Positions 43,330 to 50,720 of a DNA stretch of 64,000 nucleotides are shown here, one piece after another. The position numbers and the translations under genes were made by a program. The notes below the pieces were generated by a model. That model was not told the origin of the DNA. It did no database searches and saw only the letters and a list, made by a program, of their open reading frames with translations. Every line of letters begins with the position of its first letter. Position 1 is the stretch's first letter. Source of the stretch: Streptomyces lasiicapitis (GTDB lineage Bacteria; Actinomycetota; Actinomycetes; Streptomycetales; Streptomycetaceae); contig NZ_BMNG01000022.1 in assembly GCF_014646335.1 (NCBI RefSeq), positions 1 to 64,000 of the forward strand. The letters are read 5' to 3'.

Positions 43330-43860
43330 TTGTCTAATCCAGTGTCCGTCCCGCAGGACTTTGCGGTGTTCTACAAGGCTGAACATCGCAGGCTGCTGTT
43401 GTTCCTGCGTAAGGCCCGCAGCGCGACGTGGGAGGACGCGGCCGATGCCATGCAGGAATCCTTCATCGCCGCACTCAAGTGCTGGCCGACGATTCGCGAG
43501 CCTTCGACATGGATCCGTACGACAGCCCTGCGTCAGCTGGACGCTCTACGGGCCCGCCCCAAAGAGGACGTGAGGCGGGCCTTGCGTGGCCATTGGGCTG
43601 GCCGCCCCGACTTCGAAGAAGAACTCGACGCCAAGGAGGAGGCCGAGCGTGTCTACTCCGCGTTGGCTTCGCTGCCAGCCCGACAGCAAGAGGTGATGGC
43701 CTGGACGTATGACGGCTTCACTCCCATCGAGATCGCATCAATTCTGAGCAACTCTCGGCAACCCGGTGAGGCTGTCACCGCAGAGGCAGTTCGTGCGAGC
43801 CTGGTTCTGGCCCGCAGGAAACTCAAGCAGATGCTCCTGATAGATGGGAGGCAAGCATGA
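43330..43860 (+). CDS. ECF-like sigma factor, transposon cargo
   Basis: A 176-residue protein with sigma region 2 (FAVFYKAEHRRLLLFLRKAR through PSTWIRTTALRQLDALRAR) and region 4 (ASLPARQQEVMAWTYDGFTP then VTAEAVRASLVLARRKLKQM). The region 4 HTH is split by a short Ser/Gln/Pro insertion, atypical for ECF factors. TTG 43330 is used here; GTG 43342 is possible. By eye its GC is lower than that of neighbouring chromosomal genes. It is coupled to the vWA gene by ATGA. It likely drives promoters of its own operon or host genes; targets unknown. Confidence 0.75.
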   Translation: MSNPVSVPQDFAVFYKAEHRRLLLFLRKARSATWEDAADAMQESFIAALKCWPTIREPSTWIRTTALRQLDALRARPKEDVRRALRGHWAGRPDFEEELDAKEEAERVYSALASLPARQQEVMAWTYDGFTPIEIASILSNSRQPGEAVTAEAVRASLVLARRKLKQMLLIDGRQA

Positions 43861-44636
43861 CCAGCGATGATGAGCTCGATGTTCTCCTGCGCCGTGCAGA
43901 CAATGCCATGGACGACGCTCTCGGCCAGATCATCGATGCGGATCGAGCCTTGGCCCATGTGGAGGGGGCGGTGAATCGGTCTTCCGAGCTGCTGGGCTCT
44001 GTACTGCCCGTCTACCTTGTTTGTGACACATCTGCGTCGATGGCTGGCGAGCCGATTGCGGCCCTCAACGACGCGATCGCCCAGGTCTATCGCCTTGCCG
44101 ACCACGATCCGCTCCTTGGCGAATTCATCAGAGTGGCCGTGATCAGCTTCAACAGCACAGCCGCGCTTGTCCAACCGCTCGAGGACCTGCGTCGGGAGGT
44201 GCCGACACTTACGGCGCAGGGGATGTCGAACTACGCAGGTGCATTCACCTTGTTGCACGATGCCATCGCAAGGGACCTCCCGCTGTTCAAGGCAGAAGGA
44301 GTCCGGGTCTTCCGTCCAACTGTGTTCTTCCTGACTGACGGGGCGCCAACGGACCGTGCTGCGGACTGGGACTCAGCCTACGAACGCATGATGCAACTAG
44401 TTGCACGTCCCAACATTGTTGCCTTCGGGTTCGCGGACGCGGACGCGGAGGTGTTGAGCCGCATCGCGACGACTGCCGCCTTCATCGCGGAAGACCGCAC
44501 GGTCCCTCTGCAGGCGATCAGTTCCTACACCGGATCACTGACACAGTCGATCGCCAGTTCCGCCCGCTCGACTGATTCCGCGCAAGCACTGCTGGTGAAC
44601 TCGAACATCCCCGGCTACGTCAGCCTGCCGTTGTGA
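43857..44636 (+). CDS. TerY-like von Willebrand factor A protein, transposon cargo
   Basis: A 259-residue cytosolic vWA domain. The MIDAS starts PVYLVCDTSASMAGEPI (DxSxS), the Thr contribution lies near GMSNYAGAFTLL and the Asp is in VFFLTDGAPTDRAADW. TerY-like vWA proteins usually sit with a PP2C phosphatase and a Ser/Thr kinase, but neither is present in the element. The sigma-vWA pair therefore stands alone. The 3' end overlaps the resolvase 3' end by 17 bp, tail to tail. By eye, GC is lower than in the chromosome. Function unknown; vWA may act as a metal-dependent partner or sensor for the sigma factor. Confidence 0.8.
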   Translation: MTSDDELDVLLRRADNAMDDALGQIIDADRALAHVEGAVNRSSELLGSVLPVYLVCDTSASMAGEPIAALNDAIAQVYRLADHDPLLGEFIRVAVISFNSTAALVQPLEDLRREVPTLTAQGMSNYAGAFTLLHDAIARDLPLFKAEGVRVFRPTVFFLTDGAPTDRAADWDSAYERMMQLVARPNIVAFGFADADAEVLSRIATTAAFIAEDRTVPLQAISSYTGSLTQSIASSARSTDSAQALLVNSNIPGYVSLPL

Positions 44637-45294
44637 GCTGGGCGGGGACGTGGGAGCTGCGCAGCTCCTTGAGGTCGGGGATGTGGTTGTAGAGGGTGCC
44701 GACGGAGACGCCGAGAATCTTCGCGATCGACTCCACGCTGTTCTCCGGGTTGGGCAGCATGTCCTTGGCCTTGCGGACCAGGTCGTCGTTGACCACGGTG
44801 GGTCGGCCGCCGACGCGGCCGCGGGCTCGCGCGGCGGCAAGGCCCTCGTTCGTGCCCTGCACGATCAGCTCCCGGATGAACTCCGCCAGCGCGGCGAAGA
44901 CATGGAAGATCAGGCGACCGCCGGGGGTGGTGGTGTCGAGGCGTTCGTGCAGTGAGGTGAAGCCGATCTGGCGCTCGCGGAGCGCGGCGACCATGTTCAC
45001 CAGGTCCTGGAGGGAGCGACCGTAGCGGTCCAGGCTCGGGACGACGAGGGTGTCCCCGCTCTGGAGGAAGGCGTGGCACGCCTTAAGTTCGGGTCGCTGG
45101 TCGGTCTTGCCGGACTTCTTGTCGGCGAAGATGCGCCGGCACCCGGGGGCCGTGTTGAGGGCGTCGAGCTGCCGGTCGAGCTTCTGCCCGCCGGTGGACA
45201 CCCGGGCGTACCCGATGCGGATCTCGGTCTGGTGGAGCGGGAAGGCGACGAGGAGGTCGCCGTCGGCGCCGTGCGCGTCGGTCAGGGTCGTCAC
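44620..45294 (-). CDS. Serine recombinase (resolvase/invertase family), TniR-like
   Basis: A 224-residue small serine recombinase. The catalytic domain starts IRIGYARVSTGGQKLDRQLD with the nucleophile Ser, then LVVPSLDRYGRSLQDLVNMV with the conserved Arg cluster, the E-helix GRLIFHVFAALAEFIRELI, and a C-terminal HTH (SVESIAKILGVSVGTLYNHI). It should resolve cointegrates formed by the DDE transposase. It is divergent from tniA across a 259-bp region with the candidate res site. GTG 45294 is the annotated start; the family homology begins near residue 26, so a shorter form is possible. Confidence 0.88.
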   Translation of the reverse strand: MTTLTDAHGADGDLLVAFPLHQTEIRIGYARVSTGGQKLDRQLDALNTAPGCRRIFADKKSGKTDQRPELKACHAFLQSGDTLVVPSLDRYGRSLQDLVNMVAALRERQIGFTSLHERLDTTTPGGRLIFHVFAALAEFIRELIVQGTNEGLAAARARGRVGGRPTVVNDDLVRKAKDMLPNPENSVESIAKILGVSVGTLYNHIPDLKELRSSHVPAQLTTAG

Positions 45295-45305
45295 GACACC
45301 ACTGT

Positions 45306-45430
45306 GCCCTCAACAAACCTTCGTTTTCTGAGGATCGGCCGAGGATCACCGAAAGAGGTCCCAGGGCCCTCAACAACTCCCTCAAAAACCCCGGCTCCTC
45401 AAGAACCCCTCGACACCCATTGATGAGGGA
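45306..45430. promoter_or_regulatory. Candidate res site for the resolvase
   Basis: Directly upstream of the resolvase. The first element, 45308-45333, is an imperfect palindrome with arms CCTCAACAAA and TTTTCTGAGG. Further copies of the half-site follow: CCCTCAACAA at 45367, CCCTCAAAAA at 45379, TCCTCAAGAA at 45396 and the inverted TTGATGAGGGA at 45420. Multiple subsites of one motif next to the gene is the normal res layout. Confidence 0.6.
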
Positions 45431-45524
45431 AATCGGCCTGAGAGCTAGCGGACTGGCGGCTCACTCGGCGGTGATTCGACATCGGTTCATCCGGTCGTGT
45501 GGATACGCCCGGACGTTCGGCTGA

Positions 45525-45569
45525 TCGTTGGACACCTCAGTGACACTTCGGACATGGGGAGGGTGACAG
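45525..45569. promoter_or_regulatory. Internal copy of the transposon end motif before tniA
   Basis: TCGTTGGACAC at 45525-45535 is identical to 11 bases of the left terminus, followed by CAGTGACA (45539) and GGACAT (45550), and TGACAG (45564). These look like transposase-binding motifs overlapping the tniA start, so the transposase may repress itself, or this may be a relic end. Confidence 0.55.
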
Positions 45570-47143
45570 AGGAAGCACGGATGGCGGCGGTGACCCGGCT
45601 CGCGCAGCTGCGCGACGACGGCGATCTGACCGCCGAGCACGTCCAGTTGGTCGCCTCCGGTCTGGACATCACCGCGCGCACGGTCTGGCGGTGGCTCGCG
45701 GCCGGCACCGACAAGCCCGCCGAACGCCAAGCCAGGCCGAGCTACACCCTGACCGACACCGACCGGGAGGCGTACGCGTTCTACCGGGGCAACGTCTCCG
45801 CCGTGCACCGGGCCCGCGCGGCTGTCCTTGACGGTGACGGCACCACGGCCGGGGCACCGGTACCCGCCTTCCTGGCCACGGGCTGGGCCGGGGCACGGAC
45901 GGTCGACCGCCGCACTCTGGCGCGGGCCTTCAACACGGAGATGACCCCGGCCGAGCGCGCCGCGTGGAAAGTCGGCGAGGCCGGACGCCGGAGCAAGTCG
46001 GTGTACCTGCGCCGTCCGGACGAGATCCGCGGCCGCGTCTGGGAGATGGACCACAAGCAGCTGCCGATCCTGGTCCGCCGACCGAAAGGCAAACCGGTCT
46101 GCCCGTGGATCACCACGATCGTCGACGACGGCACCCGCGCCCTGCTGGGCTGGTCACTGGCCATCTACCCGCACACCGGCACCGTCCTGACCGCGATGCG
46201 CATGGCCCTGGTCCACGAGCCGGACGTCTCGCCGTTCGGGGCGGTGCCCAACCGCGTACGGATCGACCGTGGCCTGGAGTTCGCCGCCGGGCCGATCCGC
46301 GACGTGCTCGCGGCGCTGTCCGTCGTTTCGCACCGGCTCCCCGCTTTCCAGCCCCACCGGAAGGGGAAAGTGGAGCGGGTCAACTTGACCATCGAGCAGA
46401 CCCTGATCTCCCACCTGCCCGGCTTCACCGGCGGCCCCCGCGATGCCGCCGGGCGCCTGTACGGGCCCATCGACGACAGCCCGGCCGCCCTGCGGATCGC
46501 CGAGCACACCGGGACCGGGCCGATGCGCATCGAGGACTTCGTGAAGCGCCTGGCGCTCTGGGTGCGCTGGTACAACACCGAGCGCCCGCACCGGATGCTG
46601 GACAACCGCACGCCGCTGATGGCGTGGGAGGAAGACGAGGCGCCGCTCACCCGGGTCAGCGCGGACAAGCTGCGGCACCTGCTGCTGGCCAGCACCGAAC
46701 GCATCATCGGCAAGGACGGCATCCGCTTCCAGGGCCACAACTACGTCGCCCCCGAGATCCAGGGCCGCGGCGGCCAGGTGGTCGAGATCCGCTACATGCC
46801 GCACGACGACCGGCAGATCGAGGTCTACCTCACGGGCAAACACCTGTGCACCGCAACCCCGACCGGCCAGCTCACCCCCGAACAGACCGAAGCCTTCCGC
46901 CAGCAGCAACGCGACGAAACCGAGCGCCTGGGCCGCGAACGCCGCCGCGCCTCGCGCCGCGCGCGGCGCGAACTCACCCCGATGACCGGCGATAGTCCAG
47001 CGGCCACCGAATCCCGGCTCGTGAGCGAGAAGACCGGCCGCAACGCCTCCCGCCAGGCCCTGGACGCCGCCCTGCGGGCCCGCTCCTCCACCTCCCTGCT
47101 CGGCATCACCCCACTCACCACTACCGACAAGAAGGAGAGCTGA
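45554..47143 (+). CDS. tniA: DDE transposase, TniA/TnsB type
   Basis: A 529-residue transposase. The N-terminal HTH is DLTAEHVQLVASGLDITART. The catalytic core carries the first Asp in GRVWEMDHKQLPILV, the second in NRVRIDRGLEFAAG, and the Glu in HRKGKVERVNLT exactly 35 residues later: DD(35)E. A Mu-type C-terminal beta domain (IRFQGHNYVAPEIQGRGGQV) and a basic tail for the AAA+ partner follow. It cuts the ends and joins DNA. Start is uncertain: ATG 45554 has no ribosome site, ATG 45581 has GAGGAAG. tniB begins directly after the stop. Confidence 0.92.
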   Translation: MGRVTEEARMAAVTRLAQLRDDGDLTAEHVQLVASGLDITARTVWRWLAAGTDKPAERQARPSYTLTDTDREAYAFYRGNVSAVHRARAAVLDGDGTTAGAPVPAFLATGWAGARTVDRRTLARAFNTEMTPAERAAWKVGEAGRRSKSVYLRRPDEIRGRVWEMDHKQLPILVRRPKGKPVCPWITTIVDDGTRALLGWSLAIYPHTGTVLTAMRMALVHEPDVSPFGAVPNRVRIDRGLEFAAGPIRDVLAALSVVSHRLPAFQPHRKGKVERVNLTIEQTLISHLPGFTGGPRDAAGRLYGPIDDSPAALRIAEHTGTGPMRIEDFVKRLALWVRWYNTERPHRMLDNRTPLMAWEEDEAPLTRVSADKLRHLLLASTERIIGKDGIRFQGHNYVAPEIQGRGGQVVEIRYMPHDDRQIEVYLTGKHLCTATPTGQLTPEQTEAFRQQQRDETERLGRERRRASRRARRELTPMTGDSPAATESRLVSEKTGRNASRQALDAALRARSSTSLLGITPLTTTDKKES

Positions 47144-47896
47144 ATGCCCCGGCACTTCGCCGACCTCACCGGCGCTGCCACGCTGCCGACCGGCACCTTC
47201 CAGCTCGCCCACCGCGTCGTCGACGACCTCGTGAAGAACAACGCCACCGGCGTGATCCACGGCCCGGCCGGCACCGGCAAGACGTACGCGGTCGAGTCCG
47301 CCCTGGAGGAACAGGCCGCCCGCGGCGGACCCGCCGTGTGCACCCTGTCCTTCACCGCCCGGCCCACCATGCGCCTGGTCGCCGACCAGCTCCTGGCCGC
47401 CCTGACCGGCACCACCAACAGCCGCAACCGGTTCCACATCACCACCAAACTCCTGGACCTGCTCGCCCACCCCCGCCGCCTGCTCGTCGTCGACGAAGCC
47501 CAGCGCCTCAACAGCGACTGCATCGAGCTGCTGCGCCACCTCCACGACGAGCCGAAGACGAAATTCGCCCTCCTCTACGTCGGCGGCGACGGCTGCTGGG
47601 AGGTCCTCTCCCGCGAGCCGATGCTCCGCTCCCGGGTCTTTCGCCGTCTGCCCTTCCGCCCGCTGGCCGCCGACGAAGTCCCCGACCTGATGCGCGGCTA
47701 CCACCCGATCTACCAGGACGCCGACGCCGCACTGCTGCGGCAGATCGACGAACTGTACGGACAGGGCACCATGCGCGACTGGGCCGCCTTCACCCACACC
47801 GCCGCCGGCCTCTGCCAGGACGCCGGACGCTCCCGCATCGACACCGAGGTCATCGACAACGCCCTCACCCTCCTCGGCGGCGGAGTCCATGCCTGA
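47144..47896 (+). CDS. tniB: AAA+ transposition ATPase, TniB/TnsC type
   Basis: A 250-residue AAA+ ATPase. Walker A is GVIHGPAGTGKTYAV, Walker B is RRLLVVDEAQRLN, sensor-1-like residues lie in KFALLYVGGDGCWEVL and the Arg-finger region in REPMLRSRVFRRLPF. It forms filaments or rings on target DNA and recruits the transposase, by analogy with TnsC/MuB. It begins at the base after tniA and overlaps the next gene by 8 bp, so all are one operon. Confidence 0.92.
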   Translation: MPRHFADLTGAATLPTGTFQLAHRVVDDLVKNNATGVIHGPAGTGKTYAVESALEEQAARGGPAVCTLSFTARPTMRLVADQLLAALTGTTNSRNRFHITTKLLDLLAHPRRLLVVDEAQRLNSDCIELLRHLHDEPKTKFALLYVGGDGCWEVLSREPMLRSRVFRRLPFRPLAADEVPDLMRGYHPIYQDADAALLRQIDELYGQGTMRDWAAFTHTAAGLCQDAGRSRIDTEVIDNALTLLGGGVHA

Positions 47897-49415
47897 TGCC
47901 ACCGCCGAGCCCGCGGCACTCAACCGCGACCGGCGCCCCGGACCCCGGCTCGTCATGGTCCACAACGCGGACGACGACCACCGCATCGTGCGCCGCCTGG
48001 CCGCCGTCGAAGGCCCCGGCCGCCTCGTCGTACGCCCCACCCCCGGCGGCCGCACCAGCGACCTCGTCCTCGACATCCTCACCGCCACCGGCCGCAGCCC
48101 CTCCACCCTCCTCGCCGACCGCGCCCCCGCCGACGACGCCTGGCTCCAGGCCGCCGCCCAGCTGTCCGCCGACCAGACCCGCCACCTCGTCATCGACCGC
48201 GCCCACCGCCTGCCCGGCGAAGCCCTGGAACTCCTCGCCCAGCTCGGCCGCCGCGCCCTGTGCACCGTCTGGCTGATCTGGCCGACCACCGAGGACAACG
48301 CGTACGTCCCCGCCCCGCTGCGGGCCTTCCGCGACGCCGGATACCGCCTCGACGCGATCGACTTCCCCGCATTCATGCGCGAGCTCCCGCCGCCCTCCCG
48401 CGTCCTCACAGGCGGACTACAGAGCGACGCGAAGATCCCGTGGGCCGAAGGCACCGGCCCCGCCCTGCCCATGCAGGACTTCCCCGTCTTCCTCGCCCAC
48501 TGCCGCGCGAAGCTGCCCGGCAACACCTTCACCGCCGTACGCGCCGTCTACGACCACGAGGTCCACCTCGCCGACCAGTGGCTCACCCGCCGCGGCCTGG
48601 CCGGCCACCACAACACCCCCGGCAGCGAACGGCACACCCGCGCCCTCGCCGCCCGCCTCACCTTCTACCTCCGCGACCACCGCATCGGCCCCGCTCCCGA
48701 CCAGGCCCACGCTCTCACCCGGCTCCGCGGCATCCAGACCGCCCTTTTCTTCCGCGGCTACCTGCTGCGCTGGCAGTACGAAACCCTCGGCGCAGGCCCT
48801 ACCACCCGCCTCCTCAGCCAGCTCACCGCCCGCGTCTGTGACAAGCTCCGGACCGCCGCCACCATCGAGGACGCCGCCGCCACCGCCCTGTCCGTCCACC
48901 TCTCCCACGGACCCACTGGCCTCGGCCTGATCACCTGCGGCAACACCGCCCCTGACGGAAGCACCCTCCACCTCCCGCCCACCGGCAGCCCGCACACCAC
49001 CGAGGAGACCCGCTACCTGCGCGTCCCCTGGCGGTGGAGGACCCACCGCCACGCCAGCATCGAACTCAACGCGCTCCAGGTCCTCCATCTCGAATCCGAA
49101 GACCCCGTCACCCTGCCCGAGCACGCCGCCCCGCTCATCGCCGCACACCTCGCCTACCGCCGCCACCAAGGCGCTGCCGATACCGACCCGCTGTTCATCC
49201 ACCCCGACAGCCCCGGCAGCAAGAGCCCCGAGCCCGGTCTGCGCGAAGCAGTCATGCGGACCTGCTACCGCATCCACTTCAACCCGGCCTGGCTCCACCG
49301 CTCCCACTGCCGCCACGGCGACGAGGACGACCACGACGCCCGGCAGGCCGGATGGATGCACCACCGCGGACTCGACCTCACCGCCCTCAGCGACGACATC
49401 CGCAGCCGCCTGTGA
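47889..49415 (+). CDS. Unrecognised 508-aa transposon protein, position of a target selector
   Basis: I do not recognise this protein. It lacks the TniQ/TnsD N-terminal motif and its CxxC zinc fingers. Residues about 15-125 echo tniB without Walker A: GPGRLVVRPTPGGRTSDLVL is close to TniB VCTLSFTARPTMRLVADQLL, and HLVIDRAHRLPGEALELLAQ mirrors its Walker B with the catalytic Glu replaced. The C-terminal part (about 385-505) has ELNALQVLHLESEDPVTLPE and an HRSHCRHGDEDDHD then WMHHRGLDLTAL segment, resembling a degenerate tyrosine-recombinase or metal-binding fold. It probably links ATPase and target DNA. Its stop overlaps the HTH gene (GTGA). Confidence 0.55.
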   Translation: MPDATAEPAALNRDRRPGPRLVMVHNADDDHRIVRRLAAVEGPGRLVVRPTPGGRTSDLVLDILTATGRSPSTLLADRAPADDAWLQAAAQLSADQTRHLVIDRAHRLPGEALELLAQLGRRALCTVWLIWPTTEDNAYVPAPLRAFRDAGYRLDAIDFPAFMRELPPPSRVLTGGLQSDAKIPWAEGTGPALPMQDFPVFLAHCRAKLPGNTFTAVRAVYDHEVHLADQWLTRRGLAGHHNTPGSERHTRALAARLTFYLRDHRIGPAPDQAHALTRLRGIQTALFFRGYLLRWQYETLGAGPTTRLLSQLTARVCDKLRTAATIEDAAATALSVHLSHGPTGLGLITCGNTAPDGSTLHLPPTGSPHTTEETRYLRVPWRWRTHRHASIELNALQVLHLESEDPVTLPEHAAPLIAAHLAYRRHQGAADTDPLFIHPDSPGSKSPEPGLREAVMRTCYRIHFNPAWLHRSHCRHGDEDDHDARQAGWMHHRGLDLTALSDDIRSRL

Positions 49416-50233
49416 CCGGCAACAGAACCAGCTTCGACGCCCGCCCTGGCCGCCAAGGTCCCTACGCCCGCCGCAAGTACGCCACCGTCCTGAAGTCCCA
49501 CGTCCTCAAGCGGCGCTTGCTCGCCGCCGGCATGACTGCCTGGCAGCTCGCCGATCTCCTCGGCGTCCACGAGCACCAGCTCGACCTCGAAGAACTTCCC
49601 GACCTGCCCGTCCGCGTCCTGCTCGACCTCGCCCGCCGCCTGGACGTCCACCCGGGCGACCTGCTCGCCGGAGCGGACGAACTCTTCGAGCTTCCCCGCC
49701 AGCGCGAAGTCCTCAACCGCCGACGGCCCGGCGCCGCCCGGGACACGCTGACCCTGATCACCGCGCTCGCGCACGCCGAGCACCCGCTGACGGCCGACGA
49801 GATTGCCCTCGCCCTGTCCTGGTCGGGGCCCCGCCTCGACCTCGCACTCGACCACGCGCGCACCCACCCTGACACCGGCGGTGTACTCGTTCTGCGGCAC
49901 GTCTCGCCTGACGGGTACACGGCCGCCCCGCGCCTCGACGTCCTGCGCCCCGATCAGGTGGAAGCCATCGCCGGGAGGAAGAACCCCCGCCCGGACATTC
50001 GCGGCCCCATCCAGCCCGTGGAGGCCGAGGTCCTCCTGCGCGTCTGGGTCGACGGCGGCATCGACACCGCCGACGCCGCCCAGCGGCAAGCCCTCGAAAA
50101 CCTCGCCGCCGCCGACATGGTCACCTGCGGCGACATCGTCGACGTCCTTCCCGACAACGTCGCGTACAGCCTGCGGATGCTCTCCGAGCCGTCACCGGCC
50201 GCCGACACGGACTCCGCGCCGCCACGTTCCTAG
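49412..50233 (+). CDS. HTH protein, last gene of the transposition operon
   Basis: A 273-residue protein. Residues about 25-90 form an XRE-like HTH (LKRRLLAAGMTAWQLADLLG through VRVLLDLARRLDVHPGDLL). Residues about 105-170 look like a winged helix (TLITALAHAEHPLTADEIAL, then RTHPDTGGVLVLRH). A third region (about 195-260) resembles another helical DNA-binding unit. GTG 49412 overlaps the previous stop. It ends one base before the right-end repeats. It could be a DNA-binding target or end factor, or a repressor of the operon. Confidence 0.7.
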   Translation: MTGNRTSFDARPGRQGPYARRKYATVLKSHVLKRRLLAAGMTAWQLADLLGVHEHQLDLEELPDLPVRVLLDLARRLDVHPGDLLAGADELFELPRQREVLNRRRPGAARDTLTLITALAHAEHPLTADEIALALSWSGPRLDLALDHARTHPDTGGVLVLRHVSPDGYTAAPRLDVLRPDQVEAIAGRKNPRPDIRGPIQPVEAEVLLRVWVDGGIDTADAAQRQALENLAAADMVTCGDIVDVLPDNVAYSLRMLSEPSPAADTDSAPPRS

Positions 50234-50303
50234 TGACATCCCTCGTGTCCAGCTCAGTGACATTGGCTGTCCAATCCCACTGACATCTCCGTGTCCGACG
50301 ACA
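50234..50303. repeat. Right transposon end with three transposase-site motifs
   Basis: Motif TGACAT occurs at 50234, 50258 and 50281, each followed by TGTCC at 50246, 50268 and 50292. Read inward from 50303, the terminus is TGTCGTCGGACACG, the mirror of the left end. Three sites here against two at the left is the asymmetry usual for Tn7-type ends. Confidence 0.82.
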
Positions 50304-50308
50304 AAGGT
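50304..50308. repeat. Right target-site duplication AAGGT
   Basis: AAGGT follows the right terminus and matches 42944-42948 exactly, confirming both ends of the element. Confidence 0.88.
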
Positions 50309-50720
50309 CCTGCCGACAGCGCGAACATCCACGGAAAACGATCTCTCACCTGCGCGAACGCCGGAGGACCAAAGACCCTTGCGAGCTTGTGAATGCATTC
50401 ACAAAATCTTTTCCACGCTCCGGTTCCGGCCATTCCCGCCCCCGCCGAAAGGCTCGACCGGAGTGACCCACCCCACTTTCCCGGGCCTTCGCACCACATT
50501 CCGCCCATCCGGGAACTTCCCCGCGATTCCCCCCTTCCCGCCGGTCACGCGTGGTGCACCACATCTCAACCGACCGTGAGGGACCCTTGCTTCACGCCAC
50601 TACACACAGTTTTCAACCAACGACTGAAAGTCAGCGACCGATGTGCTTTCGGCGTCGCCCTGAGCAAGACTCCGGTCGTTCCGTTCGTTATCTGTAACGA
50701 CAAGCAAGGGAGTGTTCGAA
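50309..50720. other. 412-bp intergenic region, former adhE control region
   Basis: No gene is visible. It lies between the transposon and the subtilisin inhibitor gene. The left part, with the Rex-type palindrome at 50387-50404, was next to adhE before the insertion. The right part is locally AT-richer and holds the presumed inhibitor promoter, which I could not place with certainty; AAGGGAG before ATG 50721 is its ribosome site. Confidence 0.6.
50387..50404. promoter_or_regulatory. Rex redox-repressor operator, perfect 18-bp palindrome
   Basis: TTGTGAATGCATTCACAA fits the Rex consensus TTGTGAA-N4-TTCACAA exactly. Rex represses NADH-consuming genes, adhE among them in Firmicutes, until NADH rises. 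No Rex-type target lies on its right side. With the transposon removed it would be about 180 bp upstream of adhE. Confidence 0.75.

Larger units (their letters stand above)
42949..50303. mobile_element. Complete 7355-bp Tn5053/Tn7-like transposon with sigma/vWA cargo
   Basis: Both ends begin TGTCG and their outer 27 bp match at 22 positions in inverted orientation. Repeated TGGACA/GTCAGTG motif pairs occur at each end (two left, three right). The element is flanked by the perfect 5-bp duplication AAGGT. Inside, left to right, are a small hydrophobic protein, an ECF-like sigma factor and a vWA protein (cargo), a serine resolvase with res, then tniA-tniB-orf3-orf4. No tnsA, tniQ or antibiotic-resistance gene is seen. 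By eye the cargo third of the element is lower in GC than the chromosome. Terminal duplication intact means the insertion is probably recent and undeleted. Confidence 0.88.

Noticed and set aside
44600..44640. Idea that the mobile element begins at the vWA/resolvase junction and truncated the vWA gene
   Set aside because: No terminal repeat or duplication is found there, whereas matching inverted ends and AAGGT duplications at 42944-42948 and 50304-50308 place the junction inside the element.
47889..49415. Calling the third transposition gene tniQ
   Set aside because: The conserved TniQ N-terminal motif and CxxC zinc fingers are absent, so position alone is not enough.
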